A stretch of 7,396 bases of DNA. Origin: an uncultured Granulicatella sp. (GTDB lineage: Bacteria; Bacillota; Bacilli; Lactobacillales; Aerococcaceae). The notes below the pieces were generated by a model. It was not told the DNA's origin and made no database searches. It saw nothing but the letters and a program-made list of their open reading frames with translations. The DNA lies in the NCBI GenBank assembly GCA_947254045.1, contig CAMYBO010000059.1:1-7396 (forward strand), written 5' to 3'. Below, in pieces: positions 1 through 7,395 of this stretch (the first letter of the stretch is position 1; every line of letters starts with the position of its first letter). The position numbers and the translations under genes were made by a program.

Positions 1-539
1 TAATGTACGAGTGTAAAAATAAATACTCCTAAAAAGACTAATAAGATAAAACAGTTAATGATCATTAAAGGAATGGTATACCAAAAATCTTTTCCATATT
101 GAATCGGTAAAACGATAAAATAAGCAATAATAGGGCCTAATCCCATTAAAGCGACCATCATAACAGAAATAGCTTTTCCAAGAATAATTTCTACTTCTCT
201 AAATGCATAAGGTCGATAAGAAGTTAAATCTTTACTTTCGTAAAATACATTATAAAATGCAATAAAACTTTGAGAAAATGTAAAAGCACTAAAAATACTA
301 ATCATATTCGCAAATAAAGCAGGATTATCTCCAATAGGGTTCATTAAAGAATTAATCACTCCAAAAAAAGCAATATAAATTAATCCAATCATAAGCTGAG
401 AACGAAAGATTTTTTTAGGAATATCGATTTTTTTCAGTGGATTTTTTTCTTGCTTTTGTCGATAAGCAGCTAATTGAGCAGGAGCAACTGCGTATAATAA
501 ATTCAACTTCACTAATTTTCTAACAGCTTGCAGATTCAT
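1..539 (-). CDS. ABC-2-type transporter permease subunit, partial (C-terminus outside window)
   Basis: This is the probable membrane subunit of an ABC exporter, partner of the ATPase just upstream. Translating the minus strand from the ATG at 539 gives 179 codons with no stop before the left edge, so only the N-terminal part is present. It starts MNLQAVRKLVKLNLLYA, a basic amphipathic lead-in, followed by hydrophobic stretches at about residues 47-65, 75-100, 122-145 and 157-178. The segment at 100-122 (YESKDLTSYRPYAFREVEII, then LGK) resembles the cytoplasmic loop of ABC-2-like permeases, where 'SKD...LP...EI..GK' is usual. The start overlaps the end of the ATPase gene by 20 bases. A good Shine-Dalgarno (AAGGAG, complement of 549-554) sits 9 bases before the ATG, which supports this start and translational coupling. 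Seen: the open frame, hydrophobicity and overlap. Inferred: export function. The substrate is unknown. Confidence 0.85.
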   Translation of the reverse strand, partial: MNLQAVRKLVKLNLLYAVAPAQLAAYRQKQEKNPLKKIDIPKKIFRSQLMIGLIYIAFFGVINSLMNPIGDNPALFANMISIFSAFTFSQSFIAFYNVFYESKDLTSYRPYAFREVEIILGKAISVMMVALMGLGPIIAYFIVLPIQYGKDFWYTIPLMIINCFILLVFLGVFIFTLVH

Positions 540-1272
540 CAACAGTCTCTCCTTCCTTACGTCCCGCTAAAGATAAGTAAATACTTTCAAGAGACTCTTG
601 AGGATTATGTTCTTTTAATTCTTCAATTGTGCCGTAAAATAGTAATTCACCTTTTTTCAAAATGGCAATCCGATCACATAATTGTTCCGCTACTTCTAAT
701 ACATGGGTAGAAAATAATACTGTTTTTCCTTTTTCGGCATGTTCACGCATCATTTTTTTCAAATCATAGGCAGCTTGTGGATCCAAACCGGTTAATGGTT
801 CATCTAAAATCCAAATATCTGGGTCAGATAATAACGCCCCAATGACAAATACTTTTTGTCGCATTCCATGAGAAAATGACTCAATAATATCATAACGATA
901 AGGAGTAAAGTCAAATAACTCTAATAAATAGGTTAATCTTTCTTCTATTTGATTCATTGTTAATTGATAAGAAACTGCAATTAATTCCCAAAATTCATTA
1001 GCCGTTAAACGTAAAAATAAATCTGGAGAATCTGCCACATATCCAATTTTTCGCTTAATTGTCAATGGATCTTGTGATAGAGGAACACCATCTACTTCAA
1101 TGGTTCCACTAGTGAGTGGCAAAATACTCACTAATGATTTAATCGTTGTGGATTTTCCTGCACCATTATGTCCAATTAATCCAACAATTTCTCCACTTTC
1201 AATGGTTAAGTTTAAGTTGTTTAAAGCTACCTTATCTCCATATTTTTTTGTTGCTTGTTTAAATTCAATCAT
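520..1272 (-). CDS. ABC transporter ATP-binding protein (ABC-2 exporter type)
   Basis: A 250-residue cytoplasmic ATPase that should power the membrane subunit encoded next to it. Walker A is GHNGAGKST at residues 34-42, the signature region is FSHGMRQK at 133-140, Walker B is IWILDEP at 153-159, the D-loop is LTGLD at 160-164, and the switch histidine is H190 in STH. All catalytic elements are present, so the protein is likely active. Two points depart from the textbook. The Q-loop glutamine is replaced (IGYVADSPDLF, Asp81 at about the usual Gln position), and the signature reads SHGMRQK instead of LSGGQ. Both occur in the EcsA-like/ABC-2 drug- and peptide-export branch, which fits an exporter more than an importer, and no substrate-binding protein is nearby. 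The start at 1272 has a strong ribosome site (GGAAGG, complement of 1282-1287) 9 bases upstream. It lies in a two-gene operon with the permease, apart from the gyrase cluster. Function class is confident; substrate is unknown. Confidence 0.93.
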   Translation of the reverse strand: MIEFKQATKKYGDKVALNNLNLTIESGEIVGLIGHNGAGKSTTIKSLVSILPLTSGTIEVDGVPLSQDPLTIKRKIGYVADSPDLFLRLTANEFWELIAVSYQLTMNQIEERLTYLLELFDFTPYRYDIIESFSHGMRQKVFVIGALLSDPDIWILDEPLTGLDPQAAYDLKKMMREHAEKGKTVLFSTHVLEVAEQLCDRIAILKKGELLFYGTIEELKEHNPQESLESIYLSLAGRKEGETVDESASC

Positions 1273-1304
1273 GATAAATTTCCTTCCATCCTGTAATTAC
1301 GCTG

Positions 1305-1310
1305 ATTATA
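1305..1310 (-). promoter_or_regulatory. Probable -10 box of the ABC transporter operon
   Basis: The minus strand reads TATAAT here, about 32 bases before the ATPase start and downstream of the gyrA terminator, which is where a promoter for the ABC operon is needed. It is preceded directly by GGTG and a T-run. No good TTGACA match is found at 16-19 bases; the best-spaced hexamer at 17 is TAGTAA. The promoter may therefore be weak or need an activator. This is inferred from sequence only. Confidence 0.5.
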
Positions 1311-1325
1311 CACCTAAAAATAGCG

Positions 1326-1343
1326 CTTTACTAGTGACTAAAG
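1326..1343 (-). promoter_or_regulatory. Short dyad overlapping the -35 region (possible operator)
   Basis: CTTTA and TAAAG form 5-base inverted arms separated by 8 bases (minus strand CTTTAGTCACTAGTAAAG). The dyad covers the place where the -35 contact for the ABC operon would be, so a repressor or activator of the transporter could bind here. The arms are short and such dyads arise by chance in AT-rich DNA. No regulator gene is visible in the window. Low confidence. Confidence 0.2.
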
Positions 1344-1383
1344 TCTGATTTTTCTAAAGGATTACTTAATTTTTGTATCTTCT

Positions 1384-1454
1384 CATAAATAAAAAAAGAC
1401 TTTTCCTCAAAGCATATAAGTGAGTTTAGCACTTTTGCTCATTTAGAAAAGTCT
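1384..1454 (-). terminator. Rho-independent terminator after gyrA
   Basis: The outer stem is a perfect 9-base pairing, AGACTTTTC (complement of 1446-1454) with GAAAAGTCT (complement of 1397-1405). In the gyrA direction it is followed by a run of seven T and then ATTTA. The 40 bases between the arms fold further: AAGTG pairs with CACTT around a 7-base loop, and AGCA pairs with TGCT below it, giving a long imperfect hairpin. It begins 12 bases after the gyrA stop codon. The other strand also has ATTTTTATT after the stem, so the element could stop transcription both ways. It separates the gyrase cluster from the ABC operon. Confidence 0.9.
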
Positions 1455-1466
1455 ATTTTTATTGTT

Positions 1467-4019
1467 TTATTCTTGTTCGTCTACTAATTCTTGTGCGAAG
1501 TTTTGTAAGTTTTCGGTTACTTTTTCAGAAACAACTGTTTCTTCTGATGAAGTGACCGTTTCTTCTGCTTCCTCTTCACGATCAACAATAGCTAATGAAC
1601 TTACAATAGCATCTTGATCTAAACGCATCATACGCACCCCAAGAGCACCACGACCTGTTTTAGAAACATCTGAAGCGTGGAATCGAATGATTACTCCTTT
1701 ATTCGTCATAATCATTAAATCTTCCTCACCTGTTACAGTTCTTAAGCATACAAGAGGACCATTTTTTTCAGTAATACGAAGGGTTTTAACTCCTTTACCA
1801 CCACGACCTTTTAAGGCATATTCGCTGGCAGCAGTACGTTTACCGTATCCTTTTTCACTAACGACTAATACTTCACGTTCTGGTGTTAAAATATCCATTC
1901 CAATCACATAGTCATCATCACGTAGAGATACACCTCGAACCCCTGCTGCTGTACGACCCATTGCACGAACTTTTTCTTCATGGAATGTTACAGCATTTCC
2001 GTGATAAGTTCCAAGAATGATTCCGTCTTGACCACTTGTTACAACTACACGAATTAATTGATCATCTTCTCGTAATTGAATTGCACGTAATCCATTTGTA
2101 CGAATATTTTTAAAATCTGATAATTTCACACGTTTTACAGTTCCACGTAAAGTTGTAAAGAATAAGAATCTTTCTGTTTCATCTGATTCTGGTACACTAA
2201 TAATCGCTTGAATTTTCTCTGTTGAGTCAATATTCAATAAGTTAATAACTGGTAATCCTTTAGCAGTACGGCTGTATTCTGGAATTTCATATCCTTTTGC
2301 TTGATATACTTTACCTATATTCGTGAAGAATAATAATGAATCATGTGTTGAACATGAAATCATATTTTCTACAAAGTCATCATCATGGACACTCATTCCT
2401 TGAACACCACGACCACCACGACGTTGTGTTTTAAATTCAGAATTTGCTAATCGTTTAATGTAACCATTCTTCGTTAATGTAATGACTACATCTTCTTCTT
2501 CGATTAAGTCTTCATCTTCTAAACTTAAAGCTTCTCCGACTAATAATTCAGTACGACGAGGATTATCAAATTTTTGTTGAATTTCTAATAATTCTTGTTC
2601 GATAATTTCATAACGTCTTTCTTCGCTTGCTAAGATTGCATTTAATTTTTTGATTAGTGCTTGTAAATCTGCATATTCTGCATCGATTTTCTCACGTTCT
2701 AATCCTGTTAAGCGAACCATTCTCATATCTAAGATAGCTTGAGCTTGTTTATCACTTAATCCATATTCATTCATGAAGCGTTCTTTAGCAATATCACCAC
2801 TAGCAGAACTACGAAGAATTGCAACAATGGCATCAATATGGTCTAGAGCTACTTGTAATCCTTCTAAAATATGAGCACGATCTTCTGCTTTTTTCTTTTC
2901 AAAAATACTACGACGACGAATCACTTCTTCTTGGTGATTTAAATAGTGTCGTAAAATTTCTTTTAAGCTTAAAATTTTTGGTTCTTGCCCAACAATCGCT
3001 AACATATTAAATCCAAAGTTTGATTGTAATGGAGTTAATTTGTATAAATTATTTAAAACGACTGAAGCAGAAACATCTCTTCTCACTTCAATCACGACAC
3101 GCATTCCTTTACGATCAGATTCATCATTTAAGTACGTAATTCCTTCAATTTTCTTTTCATGATGCAATTGAGAAATACGTTCTACTAAACGAGCTTTATT
3201 TACCATATATGGTAATTCCGTAATAATAATACGTTCTTTTCCATTTTTTAATTCTTCGATTTGTACACGACCACGAACCGTAATCGATCCACGACCTGTT
3301 TCATAAGCACGACGAATACCAGATTTACCTAATACAATCCCACCTGTTGGAAAATCAGGTCCTGGTAATACTTCCATTAACTCAGCTGTTGTGACATCAG
3401 AATTTTTCATTAATAAATGTAATGCAGAAATAACTTCCCCTAAATGATGTGGTGGAATATTCGTTGCCATCCCTACTGCAATCCCTGTTGCTCCATTGAC
3501 TAAAAGGTTTGGAATACGAGATGGTAAAACTTCTGGTTCACGTTCTGTTGAATCATAGTTATCACGATAATTAATCGTATCTTTATTAATATCTCGTAAC
3601 ATTTCTAAAGCAATTTTACTCATTCTTGCTTCGGTATAACGCATTGCCGCTGGACTATCTCCGTCAACAGAACCAAAGTTTCCGTGACCATCAATTAATG
3701 GATAACGATATGAGAAATCTTGTGCCATACGAACCATTGCATCATAAATCGCAGAGTCCCCGTGTGGATGGTATTTACCCATTACATCCCCAACAATACG
3801 AGCTGATTTTTTATGGGGTTTATCTGGCGTTACTCCTAATTCATGCATTCCATATAAAATACGACGGTGAACAGGTTTTAACCCATCACGAACATCTGGA
3901 AGCGCACGAGATACAATAACACTCATAGAATATTCCAAAAACGATTTACGCATCGTTTTGGCTAAATCCGTTGGTTCGAATTTTTCTTCGAAAAATTCTA
4001 AATCTTTTTCCTCAGACAT
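1467..4019 (-). CDS. gyrA: DNA gyrase subunit A
   Basis: The breakage-reunion subunit of DNA gyrase; with GyrB it forms an A2B2 enzyme that introduces negative supercoils using ATP. I place the start at the ATG at 4019 (MSEEKDLEFFEEKF...), giving 850 residues, because GAGGAG precedes it at proper spacing. The frame stays open to a TTG at 4040, but that would put the ribosome site inside the gene. The winged-helix/tower N-terminal half carries the active-site Tyr128 in AAMRYTEAR. The quinolone-determining stretch is GKYHPHGDSAIYDAMVRMAQ (81-100), with Ser89 and Asp93 at the positions equivalent to E. coli 83 and 87. The coiled-coil region lies at about 360-490. The C-terminal beta-pinwheel begins near 505 and holds the GyrA box QRRGGRG at 532-538, which separates gyrase from topoisomerase IV ParC. 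An acidic tail (about 814-850) ends the protein. It starts 24 bases after gyrB. Length is normal for the family and no defect is seen. Confidence 0.98.
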   Translation of the reverse strand: MSEEKDLEFFEEKFEPTDLAKTMRKSFLEYSMSVIVSRALPDVRDGLKPVHRRILYGMHELGVTPDKPHKKSARIVGDVMGKYHPHGDSAIYDAMVRMAQDFSYRYPLIDGHGNFGSVDGDSPAAMRYTEARMSKIALEMLRDINKDTINYRDNYDSTEREPEVLPSRIPNLLVNGATGIAVGMATNIPPHHLGEVISALHLLMKNSDVTTAELMEVLPGPDFPTGGIVLGKSGIRRAYETGRGSITVRGRVQIEELKNGKERIIITELPYMVNKARLVERISQLHHEKKIEGITYLNDESDRKGMRVVIEVRRDVSASVVLNNLYKLTPLQSNFGFNMLAIVGQEPKILSLKEILRHYLNHQEEVIRRRSIFEKKKAEDRAHILEGLQVALDHIDAIVAILRSSASGDIAKERFMNEYGLSDKQAQAILDMRMVRLTGLEREKIDAEYADLQALIKKLNAILASEERRYEIIEQELLEIQQKFDNPRRTELLVGEALSLEDEDLIEEEDVVITLTKNGYIKRLANSEFKTQRRGGRGVQGMSVHDDDFVENMISCSTHDSLLFFTNIGKVYQAKGYEIPEYSRTAKGLPVINLLNIDSTEKIQAIISVPESDETERFLFFTTLRGTVKRVKLSDFKNIRTNGLRAIQLREDDQLIRVVVTSGQDGIILGTYHGNAVTFHEEKVRAMGRTAAGVRGVSLRDDDYVIGMDILTPEREVLVVSEKGYGKRTAASEYALKGRGGKGVKTLRITEKNGPLVCLRTVTGEEDLMIMTNKGVIIRFHASDVSKTGRGALGVRMMRLDQDAIVSSLAIVDREEEAEETVTSSEETVVSEKVTENLQNFAQELVDEQE

Positions 4020-4043
4020 GTTGTCTCTCCTCTTCTTCAATCA

Positions 4044-5981
4044 TTAAATATCTAAATCATTCACATCAATAAATTTCGCATTTGCTTCAATAAATTCACG
4101 ACGTGGTTCTACTTTATCGCCCATTAACATATCTAATACTTGATCAGCTTCAGCAGCATCTTCTACCGTTACTTGTAACATTGAACGATTTTGAGGATTC
4201 ATTGTTGTTTCCCATAATTGTTCCGCATCCATTTCTCCTAAACCTTTGTATCGAGAAATTTGTGGTTTTGGACTAGCAGGAAGTTCTTTTAATTTTGCTT
4301 CTAATTCCTCATCATTTTGAATATAAAACTCTTGCTTTCCTTGTTTTAATTTATAAAGAGGTGGTTGCGCAATATAAACATATCCTGCTTCCACTACTGG
4401 ACGCATATAGCGATAGAATAATGTAATTAATAATGTTCGAATATGTGCTCCATCGACATCGGCATCGGTCATAATGACTAATTTATGATAACGAGCTTTC
4501 GATAAATCAAAATCTCCACCAAATCCTGTTCCCATTGCTGTAAATAGTGAACGGATTTCATCATTGGCTAAAATTTTATCTAATGATGCTTTTTCAACGT
4601 TTAAGATTTTCCCTCGAATTGGTAAAATCGCTTGGAAGTGACGAGAACGTCCTTGTTTTGCAGAACCTCCCGCAGAATCTCCTTCGACGATGAAGATTTC
4701 TGAAACACTTGGATCATTACTTGAACAGTCCGCTAATTTTCCTGGTAAATTAGAAATTTCCAAACCTGATTTTTTACGAGTTACTTCACGCGCACGTTTT
4801 GCCGCTAATCGAGCTTTAGAAGCTAAAATCCCTTTTTCAACAATTTTACGAGCGACTTGTGGATTTTCCATTAAGAATTTATCAAAATGAGTCGCAAATA
4901 ATCGATCGGTAATCGTTCTTGCTTCAGAATTTCCTAATTTTGTTTTCGTTTGTCCTTCAAATTGTGGATCAGGATGTTTAATAGATACAACTGCTGTTAA
5001 TCCTTCACGTACATCTTCCCCACTTAATTTTTCTTCGTTTTCTTTCATTAATTTCTGACGACGAGCGTAATCATTAATAACACGAGTAAGGGCAGTTTTC
5101 ATTCCAGATTCATGTGTTCCACCTTCATAAGTGTGGATATTGTTTGTAAAACTTAATAAATTCGTATGGTATCCTGAAGTATACTGCATAGCTACTTCGA
5201 CTTGAATGCCATCTTGTTCTCCTTCAACATAAATCGGTTCTTCAAATAATACTTGCTTAGATTTGTTTAAATGTTCAACATAACTTTTAATTCCGCCTTC
5301 ATAATAAAAAGTTTTTACTACAGGCTCTTCTACTCGCAAATCAGTAATCGTTAGTTTTAATCCTTTATTTAAAAAAGCTAGTTCACGTACACGATTCGCT
5401 AATTTTTCAAAGTCATATATGGTTGTTTCTTGGAAAATTTCTGGGTCTGGTACAAAATAAACACTCGTTCCATGTTTTTCAGTTTGCCCAACAATTTTTA
5501 AATCTTCTAAAACAGCACCACGTTTATAAGACTGTTCATAAATATTTCCATCTTTAAAAACTTGCACTGTTAAATCTGTAGAAAGTGCATTAACAACAGA
5601 AGCTCCTACCCCGTGAAGACCACCGGAAACTTTGTAACTTCCGCCGCCAAATTTACCACCAGCATGAAGTACTGTAAATACTGTTTCAACCGCAGGACGT
5701 CCTGTTTTTTCTTGAATATCAACTGGAATTCCACGTCCATCATCCGTAACACGAATATGGTTTTCAGGTGTAATCTCAATTTCGATATGAGTCGCAAATC
5801 CAGCTAACGCCTCATCGATTGAGTTATCAACAATTTCCCATACTAAATGATGTAAACCAGCACTACTTGTTGAACCAATATACATCCCTGGACGTTTACG
5901 TACAGCTTCTAATCCTTCTAATACTTGAATCTGACTGGCATCATATTGTGCAGCAAGAACTTCTTTATTTTCTTCTGTCAT
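4044..5981 (-). CDS. gyrB: DNA gyrase subunit B
   Basis: The ATPase subunit of DNA gyrase, 645 residues, normal length for Gram-positive GyrB. The N-terminal GHKL domain holds the general-base Glu49 and Asn53 in VWEIVDNSIDEA, the DDGRGIP nucleotide/coumarin-binding motif at 80-86, and the lid glycines in GGGSYKVSGGLHGVGAS (112-128). The transducer domain follows (about 220-400). The TOPRIM domain shows EGDSAGGSA at 433-441 and the metal-binding DADVD at 506-510. The C-terminal part carries ISRYKGLGEMDAEQLW, also typical of the family. There is no large insertion in the TOPRIM domain like that of E. coli GyrB. The gene follows recF after 23 bases and precedes gyrA, consistent with one transcript making both subunits. 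The ribosome site is weaker than its neighbours': GAGAAGAG lies close to the ATG and GGAG lies about 14 bases away, so coupling to recF translation may help. GyrB rather than ParE is supported by the adjacent GyrA with its GyrA box. Confidence 0.98.
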   Translation of the reverse strand: MTEENKEVLAAQYDASQIQVLEGLEAVRKRPGMYIGSTSSAGLHHLVWEIVDNSIDEALAGFATHIEIEITPENHIRVTDDGRGIPVDIQEKTGRPAVETVFTVLHAGGKFGGGSYKVSGGLHGVGASVVNALSTDLTVQVFKDGNIYEQSYKRGAVLEDLKIVGQTEKHGTSVYFVPDPEIFQETTIYDFEKLANRVRELAFLNKGLKLTITDLRVEEPVVKTFYYEGGIKSYVEHLNKSKQVLFEEPIYVEGEQDGIQVEVAMQYTSGYHTNLLSFTNNIHTYEGGTHESGMKTALTRVINDYARRQKLMKENEEKLSGEDVREGLTAVVSIKHPDPQFEGQTKTKLGNSEARTITDRLFATHFDKFLMENPQVARKIVEKGILASKARLAAKRAREVTRKKSGLEISNLPGKLADCSSNDPSVSEIFIVEGDSAGGSAKQGRSRHFQAILPIRGKILNVEKASLDKILANDEIRSLFTAMGTGFGGDFDLSKARYHKLVIMTDADVDGAHIRTLLITLFYRYMRPVVEAGYVYIAQPPLYKLKQGKQEFYIQNDEELEAKLKELPASPKPQISRYKGLGEMDAEQLWETTMNPQNRSMLQVTVEDAAEADQVLDMLMGDKVEPRREFIEANAKFIDVNDLDI

Positions 5982-6004
5982 TTTCTCTTCTCACACTCCA
6001 TTTT

Positions 6005-7114
6005 TCATTGAACTTGACCTTGATGAATCGGAAATACAATTGGTTCATTAATAAATTGCTTGCGAATCCCATCTAAACTAGTCGTTGTTATGAATGTTTG
6101 TACTTTATTTTCAATTGCTTTAATCAAATGTGTTTGTCGATCATCATCTAATTCGGATAACACATCATCTAATAATAAAATTGGATATTCTCCAGTAGCT
6201 ATGTTCATTAATTCTATTTCTGCTAATTTTAAACTTAATACAGTTGAACGTTGTTGCCCTTGAGATCCAAAATTTTGAACAGGTTTATCATTTAAATAAA
6301 AAATCAAATCATCTCGATGCGGACCGACTAAAGTACTCGCTTGTTCTAATTCTCTTTTTTGTACAGATTCAAATTGTTTTTGATACAATTCTTTTACTTC
6401 ATCTTGAGAAATTCCTTTTTCAATCGAAAGAGATGTTTGATATTTCAATGAAAACTCTTCTCTTCCTAATGAAATTTGTTCATGAATTGGTTTCGCTAAA
6501 GCTTCCAATTGTTCCATAAACTCTAAACGATGGTTTAAAATTGCACTTGCTTTTTCAATGACTTGTTCTGTTAAAACTTCTAAATAAAGATCAGCCGATG
6601 ATTTTTTGATTACTAATTGTTTTAAATAATGATTTCTTTGTTTTATAAGGCGTTCATATTCCACTAATTCATGTAAATAAATAGGATTTATTTGACTTAA
6701 TTCCATATCCATGAATTTTCGGCGATTTGCAGGAGCACCCTTCACTAATTCTAAATTTTCAGGTGCAAATAAAATAACATTTAATTGTCCTAAATAGGAA
6801 CTGAGCTTCTTTTGTTCTAAATGATTGACTCGTCCTATTTTTCCTTTATTGGAAAACCGAATTTCTAATGGAATACTGCTAATTTTCTTTTCTACTTTTC
6901 CTTTAATAGTAGCAGCATCTTGATTCCACATAATCAATTCTCGATTTTGATTAGTACGATGGCTTTTTGTCATTGCCAAAGTATAGATAGATTCCATTAA
7001 ATTCGTTTTTCCTTGAGCATTTTCACCAATGAAAATATGAACCCCTTTCCCAAATTCAAGAAAAAGTTCTTCATAATTTCTAAAATGATTCAGTTGTAAT
7101 TCAACTAATCTCAT
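6005..7114 (-). CDS. recF: DNA replication and repair protein RecF
   Basis: An SMC/ABC-like ATPase, 369 residues, that acts with RecO and RecR to load RecA at single-strand gaps and stalled forks. The N-terminus MRLVELQLNHFRNY is the family hallmark. Walker A is GENAQGKT at 30-37. A helical lever region occupies about 140-260. GPHRDD at 264-269 is the next conserved block, the ABC-type signature is SQGQQRS at 284-290, and Walker B is LLLDDVLSELD at 313-323. Length and motif order are normal. The start at 7114 overlaps the 3' end of yaaA by 14 bases, with GAGGAAG (complement of 7121-7127) 6 bases upstream inside yaaA, so the two are likely translationally coupled. An in-frame-for-yaaA ATG at 7118 is four bases away but belongs to the yaaA frame. 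The position between yaaA and gyrB is the standard order near the Firmicutes origin. Confidence 0.98.
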   Translation of the reverse strand: MRLVELQLNHFRNYEELFLEFGKGVHIFIGENAQGKTNLMESIYTLAMTKSHRTNQNRELIMWNQDAATIKGKVEKKISSIPLEIRFSNKGKIGRVNHLEQKKLSSYLGQLNVILFAPENLELVKGAPANRRKFMDMELSQINPIYLHELVEYERLIKQRNHYLKQLVIKKSSADLYLEVLTEQVIEKASAILNHRLEFMEQLEALAKPIHEQISLGREEFSLKYQTSLSIEKGISQDEVKELYQKQFESVQKRELEQASTLVGPHRDDLIFYLNDKPVQNFGSQGQQRSTVLSLKLAEIELMNIATGEYPILLLDDVLSELDDDRQTHLIKAIENKVQTFITTTSLDGIRKQFINEPIVFPIHQGQVQ

Positions 7115-7346
7115 CCATTACTTCCTCAGATTCTCTTTTCACAACAAAAATACCTTCTTCAGGAATTTCTACACGTGTTTTATCATAAAGTTTTCTGCCA
7201 CGACGATTTTCAATTTCACCATCAACAAATACAACTGTTTCTTGCAAATACCATTTTGCTTGTCCACCAGTTGTAATGACATCAATATGTTTTAAAAATT
7301 GTCCTAATGTAATAAATTCTTCTGTGATTGTTACAATCTTTGTCAT
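7101..7346 (-). CDS. yaaA: S4-domain protein YaaA (small RNA-binding protein)
   Basis: A small protein, 81 residues, of the YaaA family, which precedes recF in many Firmicutes. It has an S4-like RNA-binding fold. The block from ITLGQFLKHIDVITTGGQAK (12-31) through VFVDGEIENRRGRKLY (39-54) matches the family pattern, including the conserved GGxAKW and NRRGRKLYD signatures. Its exact role is not established; a link to ribosome or RNA metabolism is inferred from the S4 fold only. I choose the ATG at 7346 because GAGG sits about 7 bases upstream and the family begins there. The frame remains open to a GTG at 7379, but that would add residues encoded by the leader (YTQMREKRKI), including the ribosome site. 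The stop overlaps the recF start. It is likely the first gene of the yaaA-recF-gyrB-gyrA transcript. Confidence 0.95.
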   Translation of the reverse strand: MTKIVTITEEFITLGQFLKHIDVITTGGQAKWYLQETVVFVDGEIENRRGRKLYDKTRVEIPEEGIFVVKRESEEVMDEIS

Positions 7347-7389
7347 GATTTTCCTCTTTTCTCTCATTTGGGTATACACATACTACTAT

Positions 7390-7395
7390 ATTATA
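7390..7395 (-). promoter_or_regulatory. Probable -10 box of the yaaA-recF-gyrB-gyrA operon
   Basis: The minus strand reads a perfect TATAAT here, about 43 bases before the yaaA start, which would leave a leader of roughly 35 bases including the ribosome site. The -35 element lies outside the window, so only half the promoter can be seen. The position is suitable for an independent promoter between dnaN (expected upstream) and yaaA. AT-rich DNA gives chance matches, hence moderate confidence. Confidence 0.5.

Noticed and set aside
1305..1313. TTATACACC, a near match to a DnaA box, upstream of the ABC operon
   Set aside because: It is a single copy with a mismatch in the most conserved end, and it coincides with the TATAAT promoter element, which explains it better.
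1273..1466. Possible riboswitch or small RNA gene in the only sizeable gap
   Set aside because: Apart from the terminator, the -10 box and a weak dyad, no conserved riboswitch or T-box pattern can be seen, and the leader of the ABC operon is too short to hold one.
5606..5797. 63-codon minus-strand frame inside gyrB
   Set aside because: It is a shifted frame of the conserved ATPase domain of gyrB, with no family resemblance of its own.
528..6519. Open frames of 60-97 codons on the plus strand within the gyr, recF and ABC genes (for example 1687-1911, 3626-3919, 5819-6076, 6244-6519)
   Set aside because: Each lies antisense to a strongly supported gene, has no recognisable domain, and reads as the complement of conserved coding sequence. 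They are shadows.
7347..7379. Extended yaaA start at GTG 7379
   Set aside because: The added residues are encoded by the leader and the ribosome site; the ATG at 7346 has correct spacing and matches the family N-terminus.
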